64,000 bases of DNA from Planctomycetota bacterium (lineage in GTDB: Bacteria; Planctomycetota; MHYJ01; WSZJ01; JACPWG01), in contig JACPWG010000186.1 in the NCBI GenBank assembly GCA_016197205.1, positions 1 to 64,000 on the forward strand, written 5' to 3'. A program made the position numbers and the translations under genes. This document shows, piece after piece, positions 18,727-27,254 of this stretch. Within the stretch, counting starts at the first letter, position 1; every line of letters begins with the position of its first letter. The notes below the pieces were generated by a model. It was not told where the DNA came from and searched no databases. It saw only the letters and a program-made list of their open reading frames with translations.

Positions 18727-19671
18727 CTACGTCCCGTAGAAATAAAAGAACTTCGGCTCCGTCCCCAGGTCCTCTTTCAGCACCAGCACCCGCTTCTCGC
18801 GCAGGAGCACCCGGAGCTCGCTCTTCTCGTCGAGCAGGTTGCCGAACTTCCGCGCGCCGACCGGGCAGATCTCGACGCAGGCCGGGTAGCGCCCCTGCCG
18901 CACCCGCTGCAGGCAGAAGGTGCACTTCTCCACGACCCCCTTCATCCGCGGCCGGTTCCCGAGATAGTGCGTGTCGGGGTTCACCTCGGCGGCCGGCAGC
19001 GACGGCTCCGCCCAGTTGAACCGCCGCGCCCCGTACGGGCACGCCGCCATGCAGCAGCGGCAGCCGATGCACCAGTTGTAGTCCACAACCACCACGCCGT
19101 CCGGTTCCTGCCACGTCGCCTTCACGGGACACACCTTCACGCAGGGCGGCTTCCGGCATTGCTGGCACGCGACCGGAAGGTAGGCGAACCGCTCCTCGGG
19201 CACGGCCGGCGGGTCGTAGTAGGCGTTCGCCTCGGAGAGATCCACGCCCTTCTCCCGCGGCACCTGCAGGACCCGGATCCAGTGCGTCTGCGGCGCGCGT
19301 GACGTGTTGTTCTCCCGCGCGCACGCGTACACGCAGCGCCGGCAGCCCACGCACCGCGACAGGTCGAGGCCGTAGCCGAAGACGGTCCCGGGGAGCGCGC
19401 CGGTCGCGGAGACGTTGACTTTTTTTTCGTACTTGCGTGCGTACTCCTCCTCCAGGCGCGCCAGGACGCGGGCCAGCTCCGCGGGGCTGAGCTCGCGGAA
19501 GTTCTTCTGGAGGAACTCCTCGGCCCGCGGGCCGCACCCGCCCGCGACCGCGGCGATCGCGGCCGCGCCCATCGCCGCCGCCTTGAGAAACGCGCGGCGC
19601 CCGACGTCCACGCCCTCGCCGGACCGGGGGCCCGCTGCCGGGTCCTGCCTCGTCGCATCGTCAGGGCTCAT
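18727..19671 (-). CDS. TAT-exported ferredoxin-like FeS protein (DsrO/NrfC type)
   Basis: 314 residues from the ATG at 19671, behind TGGAGGCGG and overlapping the previous stop by four bases (ATGA). The N-terminus carries GRRAFLKAAAMGAAAIAA, a twin-arginine signal, ending near GGCGP. Four cysteine clusters for [4Fe-4S] centres follow: CVGCRRCVYAC, CQQCRKPPCVKVCP, CIGCRCCMAACPYG and CTFCLQRVRQG with CVEICP. This is the DsrO/NrfC/TtrB plan; the protein passes electrons between the NrfD-type membrane subunit and the periplasmic cytochrome. A catalytic molybdopterin subunit is absent. A run of eight A residues encodes the KK of YEKKVNV. Confidence 0.9.
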   Translation of the reverse strand: MSPDDATRQDPAAGPRSGEGVDVGRRAFLKAAAMGAAAIAAVAGGCGPRAEEFLQKNFRELSPAELARVLARLEEEYARKYEKKVNVSATGALPGTVFGYGLDLSRCVGCRRCVYACARENNTSRAPQTHWIRVLQVPREKGVDLSEANAYYDPPAVPEERFAYLPVACQQCRKPPCVKVCPVKATWQEPDGVVVVDYNWCIGCRCCMAACPYGARRFNWAEPSLPAAEVNPDTHYLGNRPRMKGVVEKCTFCLQRVRQGRYPACVEICPVGARKFGNLLDEKSELRVLLREKRVLVLKEDLGTEPKFFYFYGT

Positions 19672-20366
19672 GAGCCGCCTCCAGTCTCCGCCGCAACCCC
19701 GGCGGCCGGCCGCGCCTGGTGGCTTGGGCTCACGGGCGGCGGCAGCGGACGAATGGGCTTGAACCGGGGCGAGTGGGGATTGTGGCAGTGGGCGCAAAGC
19801 AGGTACCGCTTCGGCCCGTTCCAGTAGCCGGTCCGCTTGCCGTGGATCCCCGACCGCCAGTCCCGATACTTGTCCCCGTGGCACTGTCCACAAAGCCGGT
19901 ACGACTCTTCGAATGGCACCAGTGTCCCGTTGGCCAGCCGCAGCTTGTCCCGCTCCCGGAGGTCGTGGCAGTCCAGGCACCAACGGTCCTCGCCTCCGTG
20001 CTCGAGGCGGATCTCCGTGTGCGCCGCTTCGAGCGCGCGTCGCTTCGCGTCCCCCTCGCCCGCCCCCGTGTGACAGTCCGAGCAGGGAAAAATCCCCTCG
20101 CTGAATGGCGGCGGCGGCACCCGGTACTCCCCTTCACGCGCCGCGATGTCCAGCCCGCGCGTGAAGTCCTCCTCCAGGAGCGCGGAAAACTCCGCGGGTC
20201 CGTGGGCCACGCTCGCGCTCTCTCCTTCGCCGTCGCCTTCGGAGCGGCCGAGCATCACGGAGGCGAGCGCGAGCAGCCCCATTCCAAAAAAAAGAAGGAG
20301 GAGGATCGCCAACGAGCTGGCCGGCGGCAGCATGGGCTCCTCCGTCGCCCGATAGGTCCTCGTCAT
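19668..20366 (-). CDS. Membrane-anchored tetraheme c-type cytochrome of the FeS/NrfD complex
   Basis: 232 residues. An N-terminal helix (ASSLAILLLLFFGMGLLALASVML) anchors it, with a periplasmic domain carrying four CXXCH motifs: CSDCH, CLDCH, CGQCH and CAHCH. The start overlaps the preceding frame's stop (ATGA at 20363-20366), and its own stop overlaps the start of the FeS-protein gene in the same way, so the three genes are translationally coupled. By analogy with DsrJ or NrfB it should hand electrons to or from the FeS subunit. Proline-rich C-terminus (PIRPLPPPVSP) without known function. Confidence 0.85.
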   Translation of the reverse strand: MTRTYRATEEPMLPPASSLAILLLLFFGMGLLALASVMLGRSEGDGEGESASVAHGPAEFSALLEEDFTRGLDIAAREGEYRVPPPPFSEGIFPCSDCHTGAGEGDAKRRALEAAHTEIRLEHGGEDRWCLDCHDLRERDKLRLANGTLVPFEESYRLCGQCHGDKYRDWRSGIHGKRTGYWNGPKRYLLCAHCHNPHSPRFKPIRPLPPPVSPSHQARPAAGVAAETGGGS

Positions 20367-20719
20367 GGTCGCTCCTTTTCCCCCCCGCTCCCCGCCTCAC
20401 CCGTGCCCCTCCGCAGGCTGAGGGGAACCACCTCCGGGTCGAGGACCACCCAATAACCGTGCCACACGAGCACCACGAGGCAGGCGAGACAGGTCTCCGC
20501 GAGGCCGGCGCGCTGCGAGGGGTGGGCGGGATCGGCGCAGCGCCGGATCGCGTGCGGGTCGCCGCCGTGGCGGGTGAGGCAACGGCGGGCCGGGGGTTCG
20601 GCCGCGGGGCGCGGGTCAGGCGTGAAGGCGCCGGCCGCCGCGAGCGCAATGGGGGCCGCGCGGGCAGCGCACGAAATCGTCCGCGACCTGGGCGCCTCCG
20701 CGGGTTGACGGGGCCCCAT
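20363..20719 (-). CDS. Small cysteine-containing membrane protein upstream of the redox complex
   Basis: Open frame whose TGA overlaps the start of the tetraheme gene by four bases, the same coupling used by the next two genes, which is the main reason to take it as real. The C-terminal third has a hydrophobic segment, ETCLACLVVLVWHGYWVV, with a CxxC at its edge, and a preceding Cys/His cluster (CLTRHGGDPHAIRRC). The start is uncertain: the ATG at 20719 has no ribosome site and the frame remains open to 20800. No family recognised. The 20720-20878 stretch shows nothing else. Confidence 0.4.
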   Translation of the reverse strand: MGPRQPAEAPRSRTISCAARAAPIALAAAGAFTPDPRPAAEPPARRCLTRHGGDPHAIRRCADPAHPSQRAGLAETCLACLVVLVWHGYWVVLDPEVVPLSLRRGTGEAGSGGEKERP

Positions 20720-20878
20720 GCCAGACGACGCACGGCGGGTGCCATGGGCGCGAAATGCCGCAGCCTCCCGCAGGCGCTTGCGGTTCCTGGTGTGCAGCAA
20801 AGGGCAGGGAGGCGCCGCCTGTGCGGGGACGGGGGCCCGGACGCGGACGATTCCACGCCCGCTGGGGAACCCCCCGCC

Positions 20879-21325
20879 CTAGGTAGCGCGACGCGTCCGC
20901 AGCATCTCCGCGACGCTTTCGCGCGTGCCGAAAACGCGGCGCAGGGGGCCGGAGCGCGGAGGCCACTTTTTTTTCGGGAGGGTGAAATCGCCGCCCGCCT
21001 CCACGATCGAGGCGCTGGCAGCGGGCATGCTCGAATGCCCGATGATGACGGGACCGCGCGCCGGCGCGAAGAGGGCGCGGATCGCGGTCGTCAGCACCGA
21101 GCCGTAGGCGTTGCCGAGGAAGTAGTCCATGAGGATCACGTCGGGGACTCCGTCCGCGAGGGCGTGCCGCTCTTTGAGCTCCTCCATCGCGGCCGCGGCC
21201 TCTTCAAACGCCTCGAGCACGAGGAAGGCCTCCCCGTCCGGCAGGAGGCAGTCGCGGATCATCCGCTGATTTTCGCTCGCATCGTCGATCGCCCAGACGA
21301 TCGTCCGCCCGTCGGCGCTCGGCAT
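20879..21325 (-). CDS. Stand-alone response-regulator receiver domain
   Basis: 148 residues from the ATG at 21325 behind GAGGAGG; a GTG at 21340 overlapping the upstream stop (GTGA) is a possible alternative. The pattern fits a receiver: acidic pair in IVWAIDDASENQRM, phospho-acceptor Asp in DVILMDYFLGN, Ser in IIGHSS and a Lys in FTLPKKKW. No output domain. It is probably a phosphate shuttle, possibly for the protoglobin histidine kinase 2.6 kb upstream, but that pairing is inference. A run of eight A encodes KKK. Confidence 0.7.
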   Translation of the reverse strand: MPSADGRTIVWAIDDASENQRMIRDCLLPDGEAFLVLEAFEEAAAAMEELKERHALADGVPDVILMDYFLGNAYGSVLTTAIRALFAPARGPVIIGHSSMPAASASIVEAGGDFTLPKKKWPPRSGPLRRVFGTRESVAEMLRTRRAT

Positions 21326-21336
21326 CCGGGGCCTCC

Positions 21337-22785
21337 TCACTTCGCAGGCGGCGGCTCGGCCTCTTGCGCTCTCGGTGGAAACAGCCGGCGAAAACCCGGC
21401 TCGTCCACGAGCCGGCCCAGCTCCGGATCGGCCCGGACGCCGGCCTCCTTGAGGCCGAGCGCGCGCCCGATCCGCTCCAGGTCGTCAAGGGCCTCGCGCT
21501 TTCGGCCCGCACGCACGCGGCTCCGCGCGCGCGCAAGCAGGCAGCAGCCGCTCTCCGGCGCGACGTCGAGGCCGCGGGCGAACGTCCGCTCCGCCTCTTC
21601 GAAGCGACCCCCGAGCGCCTGGACCCACCCCAGTTCGGAGAGCAGCCAGTCGTCCTGTCCGAGCGCGTCCAGCGCCGCCTGCAGGTGGGTCGCCGCTTCG
21701 TCCAGCCGCGCTTGCCGACGCGCGAGCTGGGCGAGCTGGATCTCGGCGAGGGGGAGACCCGGGTCGAGCGCGAGCGTGCCGCGCAAGGCCGCCTCGGCCT
21801 CCGGGAGCCGGCCCAAGGCGACGAGCGCGATCCCTCGATGCAGCATCGCCAGCCGGTCGCGCTTCCCGGCCTCTCCGGCCGCGTCCAGCCGCCGGAGCGC
21901 GCCCTGCGCGTCCCCCCGACCGAGGAGCGTCGACGCCTCGCTCCACGCGGCGTTGACCCCGCCCGGTTCGGTCCCGGCCCCCGTCGCGCGGCCCCCCGGC
22001 CACGAGCCCGCGAGATACGCCCCAGGAAAAGCGAGCAGGAGCGCGACTCCGGCCCAGAGCCCCGCCGAGGAGAGCACTGCGACGCGCCCGACGGACCGCG
22101 TGCGCGCGAGCCGCCGCCAGGCCCAAGCGAGCCCGAGCGCGACGACAAGCCCCACGGTCGCGCGCACCGGTGAAAAACCAGCTTGCGCCGCCGGCCCCGT
22201 TTCGCCGGGAGTCGCGGCCCCAACCCCCACCGCCGCCTGGCCCGCGAGGGCGATCCCCACGTAGTCCTGCCGAAGCAGGGGATAGGAGAGGTTCACGATC
22301 CGCCAGCCGTCCGCCCGCTCGACCAGGTGAAAAGTCGTGTAATAGGGGATGTCCCCTACCTGCGCACGAACGGTGATCCGGACTTCGTCCGGCAGCGCGA
22401 TCGGGGTGAGCGTCACGAACGACCCGGGGTGAAACTGGCGCCGCAGCTCCGCGGCGAGTTTGGCGAAGCCGGCCCTAAGCCCTGAGGTGAACGCCGGCAG
22501 ATCGGCCTCGGTCGCGCGTTCGGCGGCGTTGGGGTCCTGCCGCGCCAGGAACGAGCGGGCCAGCCCGTCGTACTCGATCGCGGTCTCGAACCCCACCGCG
22601 TCGCCTTGCGCGAGCGCCTGGAGCAGCTCGCGCAGCCGCCCGCTCGCGGCCATGGCCCTCGGATTGTTCGTCTGCGCCTCGGCGCGAGGCAGGCATGCGG
22701 CCCAGGCCACCGCGACCGCGAGGACCGCCGCGACCGCCCCGCGTCCCCGGCGGCGCTTTGCAGCCCCGACTTCGGCCTTCGCCAT
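21337..22785 (-). CDS. Secreted/membrane TPR-repeat protein
   Basis: 482 residues from the ATG at 22785. An N-terminal signal peptide (AVAAVLAVAVAWAACLPRAEA) is followed by a domain of about 160 residues with a DUF-like character (FHPGSFVTLTPIALPDEVRI), two hydrophobic helices (ATVGLVVALGLAWAW and VLSSAGLWAGVALLLAFPGA), and a C-terminal half with several TPR units (ALGRLPEAEAALRGTLALDP, GGRFEEAERTFARGLDVAPE). The gene starts 4 bp after the Ddl-like gene ends and probably shares its transcript. Role unknown. Confidence 0.7.
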   Translation of the reverse strand: MAKAEVGAAKRRRGRGAVAAVLAVAVAWAACLPRAEAQTNNPRAMAASGRLRELLQALAQGDAVGFETAIEYDGLARSFLARQDPNAAERATEADLPAFTSGLRAGFAKLAAELRRQFHPGSFVTLTPIALPDEVRITVRAQVGDIPYYTTFHLVERADGWRIVNLSYPLLRQDYVGIALAGQAAVGVGAATPGETGPAAQAGFSPVRATVGLVVALGLAWAWRRLARTRSVGRVAVLSSAGLWAGVALLLAFPGAYLAGSWPGGRATGAGTEPGGVNAAWSEASTLLGRGDAQGALRRLDAAGEAGKRDRLAMLHRGIALVALGRLPEAEAALRGTLALDPGLPLAEIQLAQLARRQARLDEAATHLQAALDALGQDDWLLSELGWVQALGGRFEEAERTFARGLDVAPESGCCLLARARSRVRAGRKREALDDLERIGRALGLKEAGVRADPELGRLVDEPGFRRLFPPRAQEAEPPPAK

Positions 22786-22789
22786 CTTG

Positions 22790-23809
22790 CTACTCTTTCC
22801 CCGCCTTGCCGCGCCGCAGCGCGCACGCCGCGATGGTCTCGACAAAGTCCGGATACGGGATGCCGGCCGCCTGGGCGGCATTCGGGAGGTCTTCGTCGCG
22901 CGCGATGAAGGGGTTGGGGTTCGCCTCGAGGACGTACACCTCGTGGTCCGGCGCGAGCCGCACGTCGATGCGGCCGTAGTCGCGCAGGCCGAGCACGCGA
23001 AAGGCGCGAAGCGCGACGTCCCTGAGCTTCTCCAGGACCTCCGGCGGCAGGTTCTCGGCGATCACGTTGCGAATGCCCTTGGTGGTCCTGTACTTCGCGC
23101 TCCACTTCGCCTTGAACGTGGCGATGCGGCTCTCTTCGGGCAGGCCTTCGAAGAGCATCTCGACGGGCGGGAGGGCCTTCGTCGGCTCGCCGCCCAGGAC
23201 CCCGAGGTACAGCTCGCGGCCGAGGATCAGCTCCTCGACGATGACGTCGCTGCGCAGGCGCGCGTGCAGGAACTCCACGCGCTCACGAAGCTGCTCGTCG
23301 TCCTTGACCACCGAGGCCTGGGCGATGCCGACCGACGCGTCCTCGGAGAGCGGCTTCACGATGAGGGGGAAGCGCAGGTCCGAGGGCCGGCGCTCGAACG
23401 TCCCGAGCGGGAAGACGTGGAAATCGGGGACGCGGATGTCGTGGTGCCGGAGGATTTTTTTTGTCAACGCCTTGTCGCGCGTGAGCACCAGCCCCTGGGG
23501 CGACGAGCCGGTGTACGGGACGCCCAGCAGCTCGAGCACGCCCGCGACCGCGTAGTCGAGGGAGGCGCGCCCGCCGAAGGCTTCGGTCATGTTGAAGACG
23601 ATCTCGCCGAGCTCCCCGGGGGGCGCGTGGAGCAGCGGGTCGAGCCGGTCGCGCAGCCCGACGAGTTTGACGACGTGGCCGCGTTCGAGCAGCGTGCGTG
23701 CGACGTCGAACTCCGCCTGATCGCTCGACTGGAGCTGGCGGGAGTAGTCCTGGCTCGCGGGCGGCTCGCCGTCGGTGTCGAAGAGCACCGTGATGCGCGT
23801 CTTCTCCAT
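22790..23809 (-). CDS. D-alanine-D-alanine ligase-like ATP-grasp enzyme
   Basis: 339 residues. ATP-grasp hallmarks are present: the loop GVPYTGSSPQGLVLTRDKALTK, the ATP-binding RFPLIVKPLSEDASVGI, the strand DVIVEELILGRELYLGVLGG and the metal-binding end YGRIDVRLAPDHEVYVLEANPNP. These are arranged as in Ddl. The N-terminal part (RITVLFDTDGEPP) lacks the typical Ddl opening, and planctomycetes carry several Ddl-like ligases of unknown substrate, so a true D-Ala-D-Ala ligase is likely but not certain. First gene of a minus-strand run that continues with the TPR and receiver genes. Confidence 0.75.
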   Translation of the reverse strand: MEKTRITVLFDTDGEPPASQDYSRQLQSSDQAEFDVARTLLERGHVVKLVGLRDRLDPLLHAPPGELGEIVFNMTEAFGGRASLDYAVAGVLELLGVPYTGSSPQGLVLTRDKALTKKILRHHDIRVPDFHVFPLGTFERRPSDLRFPLIVKPLSEDASVGIAQASVVKDDEQLRERVEFLHARLRSDVIVEELILGRELYLGVLGGEPTKALPPVEMLFEGLPEESRIATFKAKWSAKYRTTKGIRNVIAENLPPEVLEKLRDVALRAFRVLGLRDYGRIDVRLAPDHEVYVLEANPNPFIARDEDLPNAAQAAGIPYPDFVETIAACALRRGKAGKE

Positions 23810-23954
23810 GCCGCAGTGATACCAAATCGGAGCGGTCCGCGTCCAGCGGCAGGAGCAGGGCGACGAGTGTGCGGGGATGGAAGGGGATGCGCCGGGCGGC
23901 TTGCTGCGCCTTGTCGTTCGTTCCGGAGAGCTCTCCCCTCCGGCAAGCGGGACG

Positions 23955-25214
23955 CTATTGCCCGGCCCCGGACGGCAGGCTCACCGTGAACGCGCTTCCG
24001 CGCTTCCCGTCGCTCTCGACGCGCACGCTCCCGCCGAGGACCTCCGCGGCGACGCGGCAGAAGGCGAGGCCCAGGCCGCTGTCCACCCGGACGCCCGCGT
24101 CACGCAACGCCGCGCCGCCGTACGCACGAAAGAGCAGGGGCTGCACGTCCGTCGGGATCCCCGGCCCGTCGTCCTCGACGCGCACCCGCCCGCCGCCGCC
24201 ACTACCGCCGCCCCCTTCGCCCGCGTCGACCTCCGCACCGCTCGACACCTGCACGCGGATCCCCGTTCCCTCGGGCGTATGCCGCAGGGCGTTTCGAAGC
24301 AGGTTCTGCAGCATCCGGTCCACGAGCGACGCGTCCGTCCGCAGCCGGACCGCCTCCGGCGCCTCGAACTCCAGCGTGCGCCGTTCCCGCTCCGCGATCG
24401 GCCGCCACACGGCCACGGCGCGGCGCGCGAGTTCCGAGAGGTTCACCTCCTCGATGTACGTCTGGAGCAGCCCCGCCTCCGCCCGACTCACCTGCAGGAC
24501 GTTCGAGATCATCCGGGACAGGTCCTCGCAGCGGACCAGCGCCTCTTCCAGGCACCGCGTCTCGAATTCCGTCAGCCCCGCCCGCCCGCGGAAGCCCTGC
24601 AGGAAGGCGAGGATCCCCGCCAGCGGGTTTTGCAGGTCGTGCACGATCATGTCGGTAAGCTGCCGGCGCACCTCCTGCAAACGTCGCAGCTCTTCGTTTT
24701 TCGTCGCCAGGTCCGCCTGTGCGCTGAAGTGGTACGCGTCCAGCGCGATCCCCATGTCCAGGTAGATCACCTTGGTCAGGGAGACGGTCGTCTGGAAATA
24801 CCGCTCGTATTCGCGCCCGAACTCCCGGCTGAGCACGTCGCTCACGATGTGGAGGTACTTCACGTAGGCGCCGAGATACCACTCGGGGGACAGCCCGATC
24901 CGGTGATGCGTCTGCCCCACGCGCAGGCGATTTTCGCAGTAGGCAAGGTCATAGGTCCCGGACGTCAGCTCGTCAAAATACCGGGTCTGCAACCCCTTCA
25001 GACGCTCGACCACGCCCGGCTCGGACAGGATCCGCCGCGTGTGCTCGTGACTCAGAAGGTACTCGTAGAACCGGTCGATCACCACGCGCGTGTGCGGGCG
25101 AAGCAGTGCGCGGAGCTCTCCGAGACGCCGTTCGTCCGCGGGCGTCATCTGGAGATACGCCTTGCGCTTCTCCACCTCCCCCTCGTCCAGCGTGAATGCG
25201 CCGATCCGTAACAC
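23955..25214 (-). CDS. Globin-coupled (protoglobin) sensor histidine kinase
   Basis: 419 residues from a GTG at 25214 with CAGGAGGAGAG upstream; the open frame extends to 25724 without further support. Residues about 24-185 are a protoglobin-type heme sensor: FYEYLLSHEHTRRIL, YFDELTSGTYD and VGQTHHRIGLSPEWYLGAY, the last holding the proximal heme His. A short coiled linker (ATKNEELRRLQEVRRQLTD) leads to HisKA with MIVHDLQNPLAGIL (phospho-acceptor His), then HATPase_c with NLLRNALRHTPEGT, EDDGPGIPTD and GLGLAFCRVAAEVLGG. No membrane segment, so it senses O2, CO or NO in the cytoplasm. A glycine-rich insert lies in the ATPase domain. Divergent from a UspA gene. Partner may be the lone receiver at 20879. 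Confidence 0.88.
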   Translation of the reverse strand: MLRIGAFTLDEGEVEKRKAYLQMTPADERRLGELRALLRPHTRVVIDRFYEYLLSHEHTRRILSEPGVVERLKGLQTRYFDELTSGTYDLAYCENRLRVGQTHHRIGLSPEWYLGAYVKYLHIVSDVLSREFGREYERYFQTTVSLTKVIYLDMGIALDAYHFSAQADLATKNEELRRLQEVRRQLTDMIVHDLQNPLAGILAFLQGFRGRAGLTEFETRCLEEALVRCEDLSRMISNVLQVSRAEAGLLQTYIEEVNLSELARRAVAVWRPIAERERRTLEFEAPEAVRLRTDASLVDRMLQNLLRNALRHTPEGTGIRVQVSSGAEVDAGEGGGGSGGGGRVRVEDDGPGIPTDVQPLLFRAYGGAALRDAGVRVDSGLGLAFCRVAAEVLGGSVRVESDGKRGSAFTVSLPSGAGQ

Positions 25215-25668
25215 GGCCTCTCTCCTCCTGGGACAGCTCTCGCGTAGAAACACCCGCGCAACGACCAGCGGCGAGAAGGCGGTATTATGTTCTTGGAGCC
25301 GCTGTGCCGCAAGCAACTTCCGACGGGCGCGACCAGACCGCTGCCCCGGGTCTGGACGAGCGGAAGCGCAAGCCGTGAGCCTGCGCGCGTCCTTCTCCCG
25401 AATCGCCGGGCGGTAGCCCCCAGTTGGGCCGGCTCCCGGTCTGTCCAACCACGCAGGCGCGCGGAGGATCCCGCACCTTGCACCGGCGCGCACGCAAAAA
25501 TCCACGCCGGCGCCGGGCGGGCTCGGCCGATTCCCCGCCAACACGCGCTGCACTCCTGTGAGCCGCGCCTTTCGCGCGTCACCCTCGCGGGCTCCGCCAG
25601 GCACGAAAGTTGTTCCCTGGCTCCGAAGGCCACGACCCTTGCCACGATTTTCGCAACGGAGGCGCGCC

Positions 25669-26547
25669 ATGTTCGAACGCATTCTCCTTCCGCTCGACGG
25701 CTCGACCACGGCGGAAGCGATCATCCCCCAGGTGCGCCGGGTGCTCCGGCGCCGCGACTCGGAAGTGGTGCTCCTCCGCGCCGTTCATCCGGTCTTTCCG
25801 GAGACCGCGGAATTCTGCACCGACGTCTGCCCGACCTACGAGGAGGCGGCCTCGTATCTCCGTGGGCGCGAAGAGCAGCTCGCCCGCGAAGGCCTCCGCG
25901 TGCGCTCCGTGCTGCGCGTCGGCTTCCCCGCGGAGACCATTCTGTCGGTCGCGGACGAAGAGCGCGTCTCCCTGGTCGCCATGTCTACGCACGGCCTCAC
26001 GGGCTTCCCACGCTGGGTGTTCGGCAGCGTCACGGAAAAGGTCCTGCGCGCCTGCCCTGCGCCCCTCCTCGTCACCCGGTCCTTCTCGTCGGCCGGCGCC
26101 GGCGACGCCGCCCCCGTGCCGCCCGAGGAGCTGCCGATCCGGACCCTCCTCGTCCCCATCGACGGCGGCGACGTCTCGCTCGGCGTCATCCCCCATGTCC
26201 TGGAACTGGCCCGGCTCTTCCGCTCCCGCGTGGTCCTGCTCTACGTCGTGGAGCTCGGCTCGGGGACCGTCCACCCGCCCGAACGCATCGCGGAACAGGT
26301 CCGGGGCGTGACCGAGCGTTTTCGCGCCCAGGACATCCCGATCGAGTTCTCCACGAGGAAGGGAGACCCGGCCGCGGAAATCCTCGAGGCGTGCGCGCGC
26401 TCACAGGCCGACTTCATCGCGATGACCACGCACGGCCGGACGGGAATTTCCCGGTGGGTCTTCGGCAGCGTCACCGAAAAGCTGCTGCGCTCGGCCACGG
26501 TTCCGATGCTCGTGGTCCGCGCCCCGCGTCCGCTGCGGTCACTGTAA
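25669..26547 (+). CDS. Tandem universal stress protein (UspA)
   Basis: 292 residues from the ATG at 25669 behind ACGGAGG. Two Usp domains: residues 1-140 and 155-290. Each begins with a Rossmann strand (ILLPLDGST, TLLVPIDGG) and ends with an ATP-binding loop, STHGLTGFPRWVFGSVTEKV and TTHGRTGISRWVFGSVTEKL (G-2x-G-9x-G(S/T) type), so both halves should bind ATP. It is divergent from the globin-coupled kinase across a 454-bp gap (25215-25668) in which no other gene or strong promoter was identified; shared control by oxygen or redox state is plausible. Confidence 0.9.
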   Translation: MFERILLPLDGSTTAEAIIPQVRRVLRRRDSEVVLLRAVHPVFPETAEFCTDVCPTYEEAASYLRGREEQLAREGLRVRSVLRVGFPAETILSVADEERVSLVAMSTHGLTGFPRWVFGSVTEKVLRACPAPLLVTRSFSSAGAGDAAPVPPEELPIRTLLVPIDGGDVSLGVIPHVLELARLFRSRVVLLYVVELGSGTVHPPERIAEQVRGVTERFRAQDIPIEFSTRKGDPAAEILEACARSQADFIAMTTHGRTGISRWVFGSVTEKLLRSATVPMLVVRAPRPLRSL

Positions 26548-26621
26548 CTCCCGCGCGCGGGGGGCGCGCGCGCCGTCGCCGCGAACCGGCCGCCCTTCCC
26601 CCTCGTCCGCCACGCGCGCGC

Positions 26622-27107
26622 TCAGAGCGGCTCGGCCGGCGGGGGCTGGTCGGGCCCGACCCGCCCTTCCTCGACGTCGGCCTCCATGTAGTTCTCGCCC
26701 GGCATCGGCGCCCCCGCGAGCCGGCGCAGGAGCGCGAGCTGGCCGATGTGCGCGAGGACGTCCGTGACCGGTCCCTGGATGAGGGCCTGGGCCACGTGGT
26801 CGGGGATCTCGTACTTGACGAGGAGCTCGTCCATCTGCCGGAGCGCGGTGTAGAAGCGCGCCAGCTCCGTTTCCCAGAGTCCGACCGCGGGCGGCTCGTA
26901 CTCGTTGCCGTGCATGGCCGAGACCGCCACCTCGATGTCGTTGGCCATGTGGGAGAGAAGGTCGCGGGGCGTGCGGGCGCCCTTTCCCGCCTCGAAATCG
27001 GGGAAGCCCGCGGGCCCCCCCTTGATCGCCCGCGTGGCCCGGTAGGCGAGCGTGGCGATGGCGTGTCGCAGCAGGCTGCTCTCGGCCACCTTCCGCGGCG
27101 TGGTCAT
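26622..27107 (-). CDS. DinB-family four-helix protein
   Basis: 161 residues from the ATG at 27107 (GAGGTG upstream; GTG at 27116 possible). Helical, with RDLLSHMANDIEVAVSAMHG and VTDVLAHIGQLALLRRLAG, the last matching the 'HxxxH...LRR' helix that ends DinB/DUF664 domains. Members are metal-binding proteins, some of them thiol-dependent transferases; the substrate here is unknown. The final 20 residues are acidic and proline-rich. Confidence 0.65.
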   Translation of the reverse strand: MTTPRKVAESSLLRHAIATLAYRATRAIKGGPAGFPDFEAGKGARTPRDLLSHMANDIEVAVSAMHGNEYEPPAVGLWETELARFYTALRQMDELLVKYEIPDHVAQALIQGPVTDVLAHIGQLALLRRLAGAPMPGENYMEADVEEGRVGPDQPPPAEPL

Positions 27108-27254
27108 TTCCGGCACCTCGAATGCTCACCCCGGGCACACTGGGTTGGCAAGTCGAGTCCAGGATACCGGCGAGGGGCGCGCGAATCAAGGCCGGAGCGC
27201 GGGCGGGGACGCCCACGCTCCCAGGCATCACGACTGGACCTCGCCGGCGCGACC

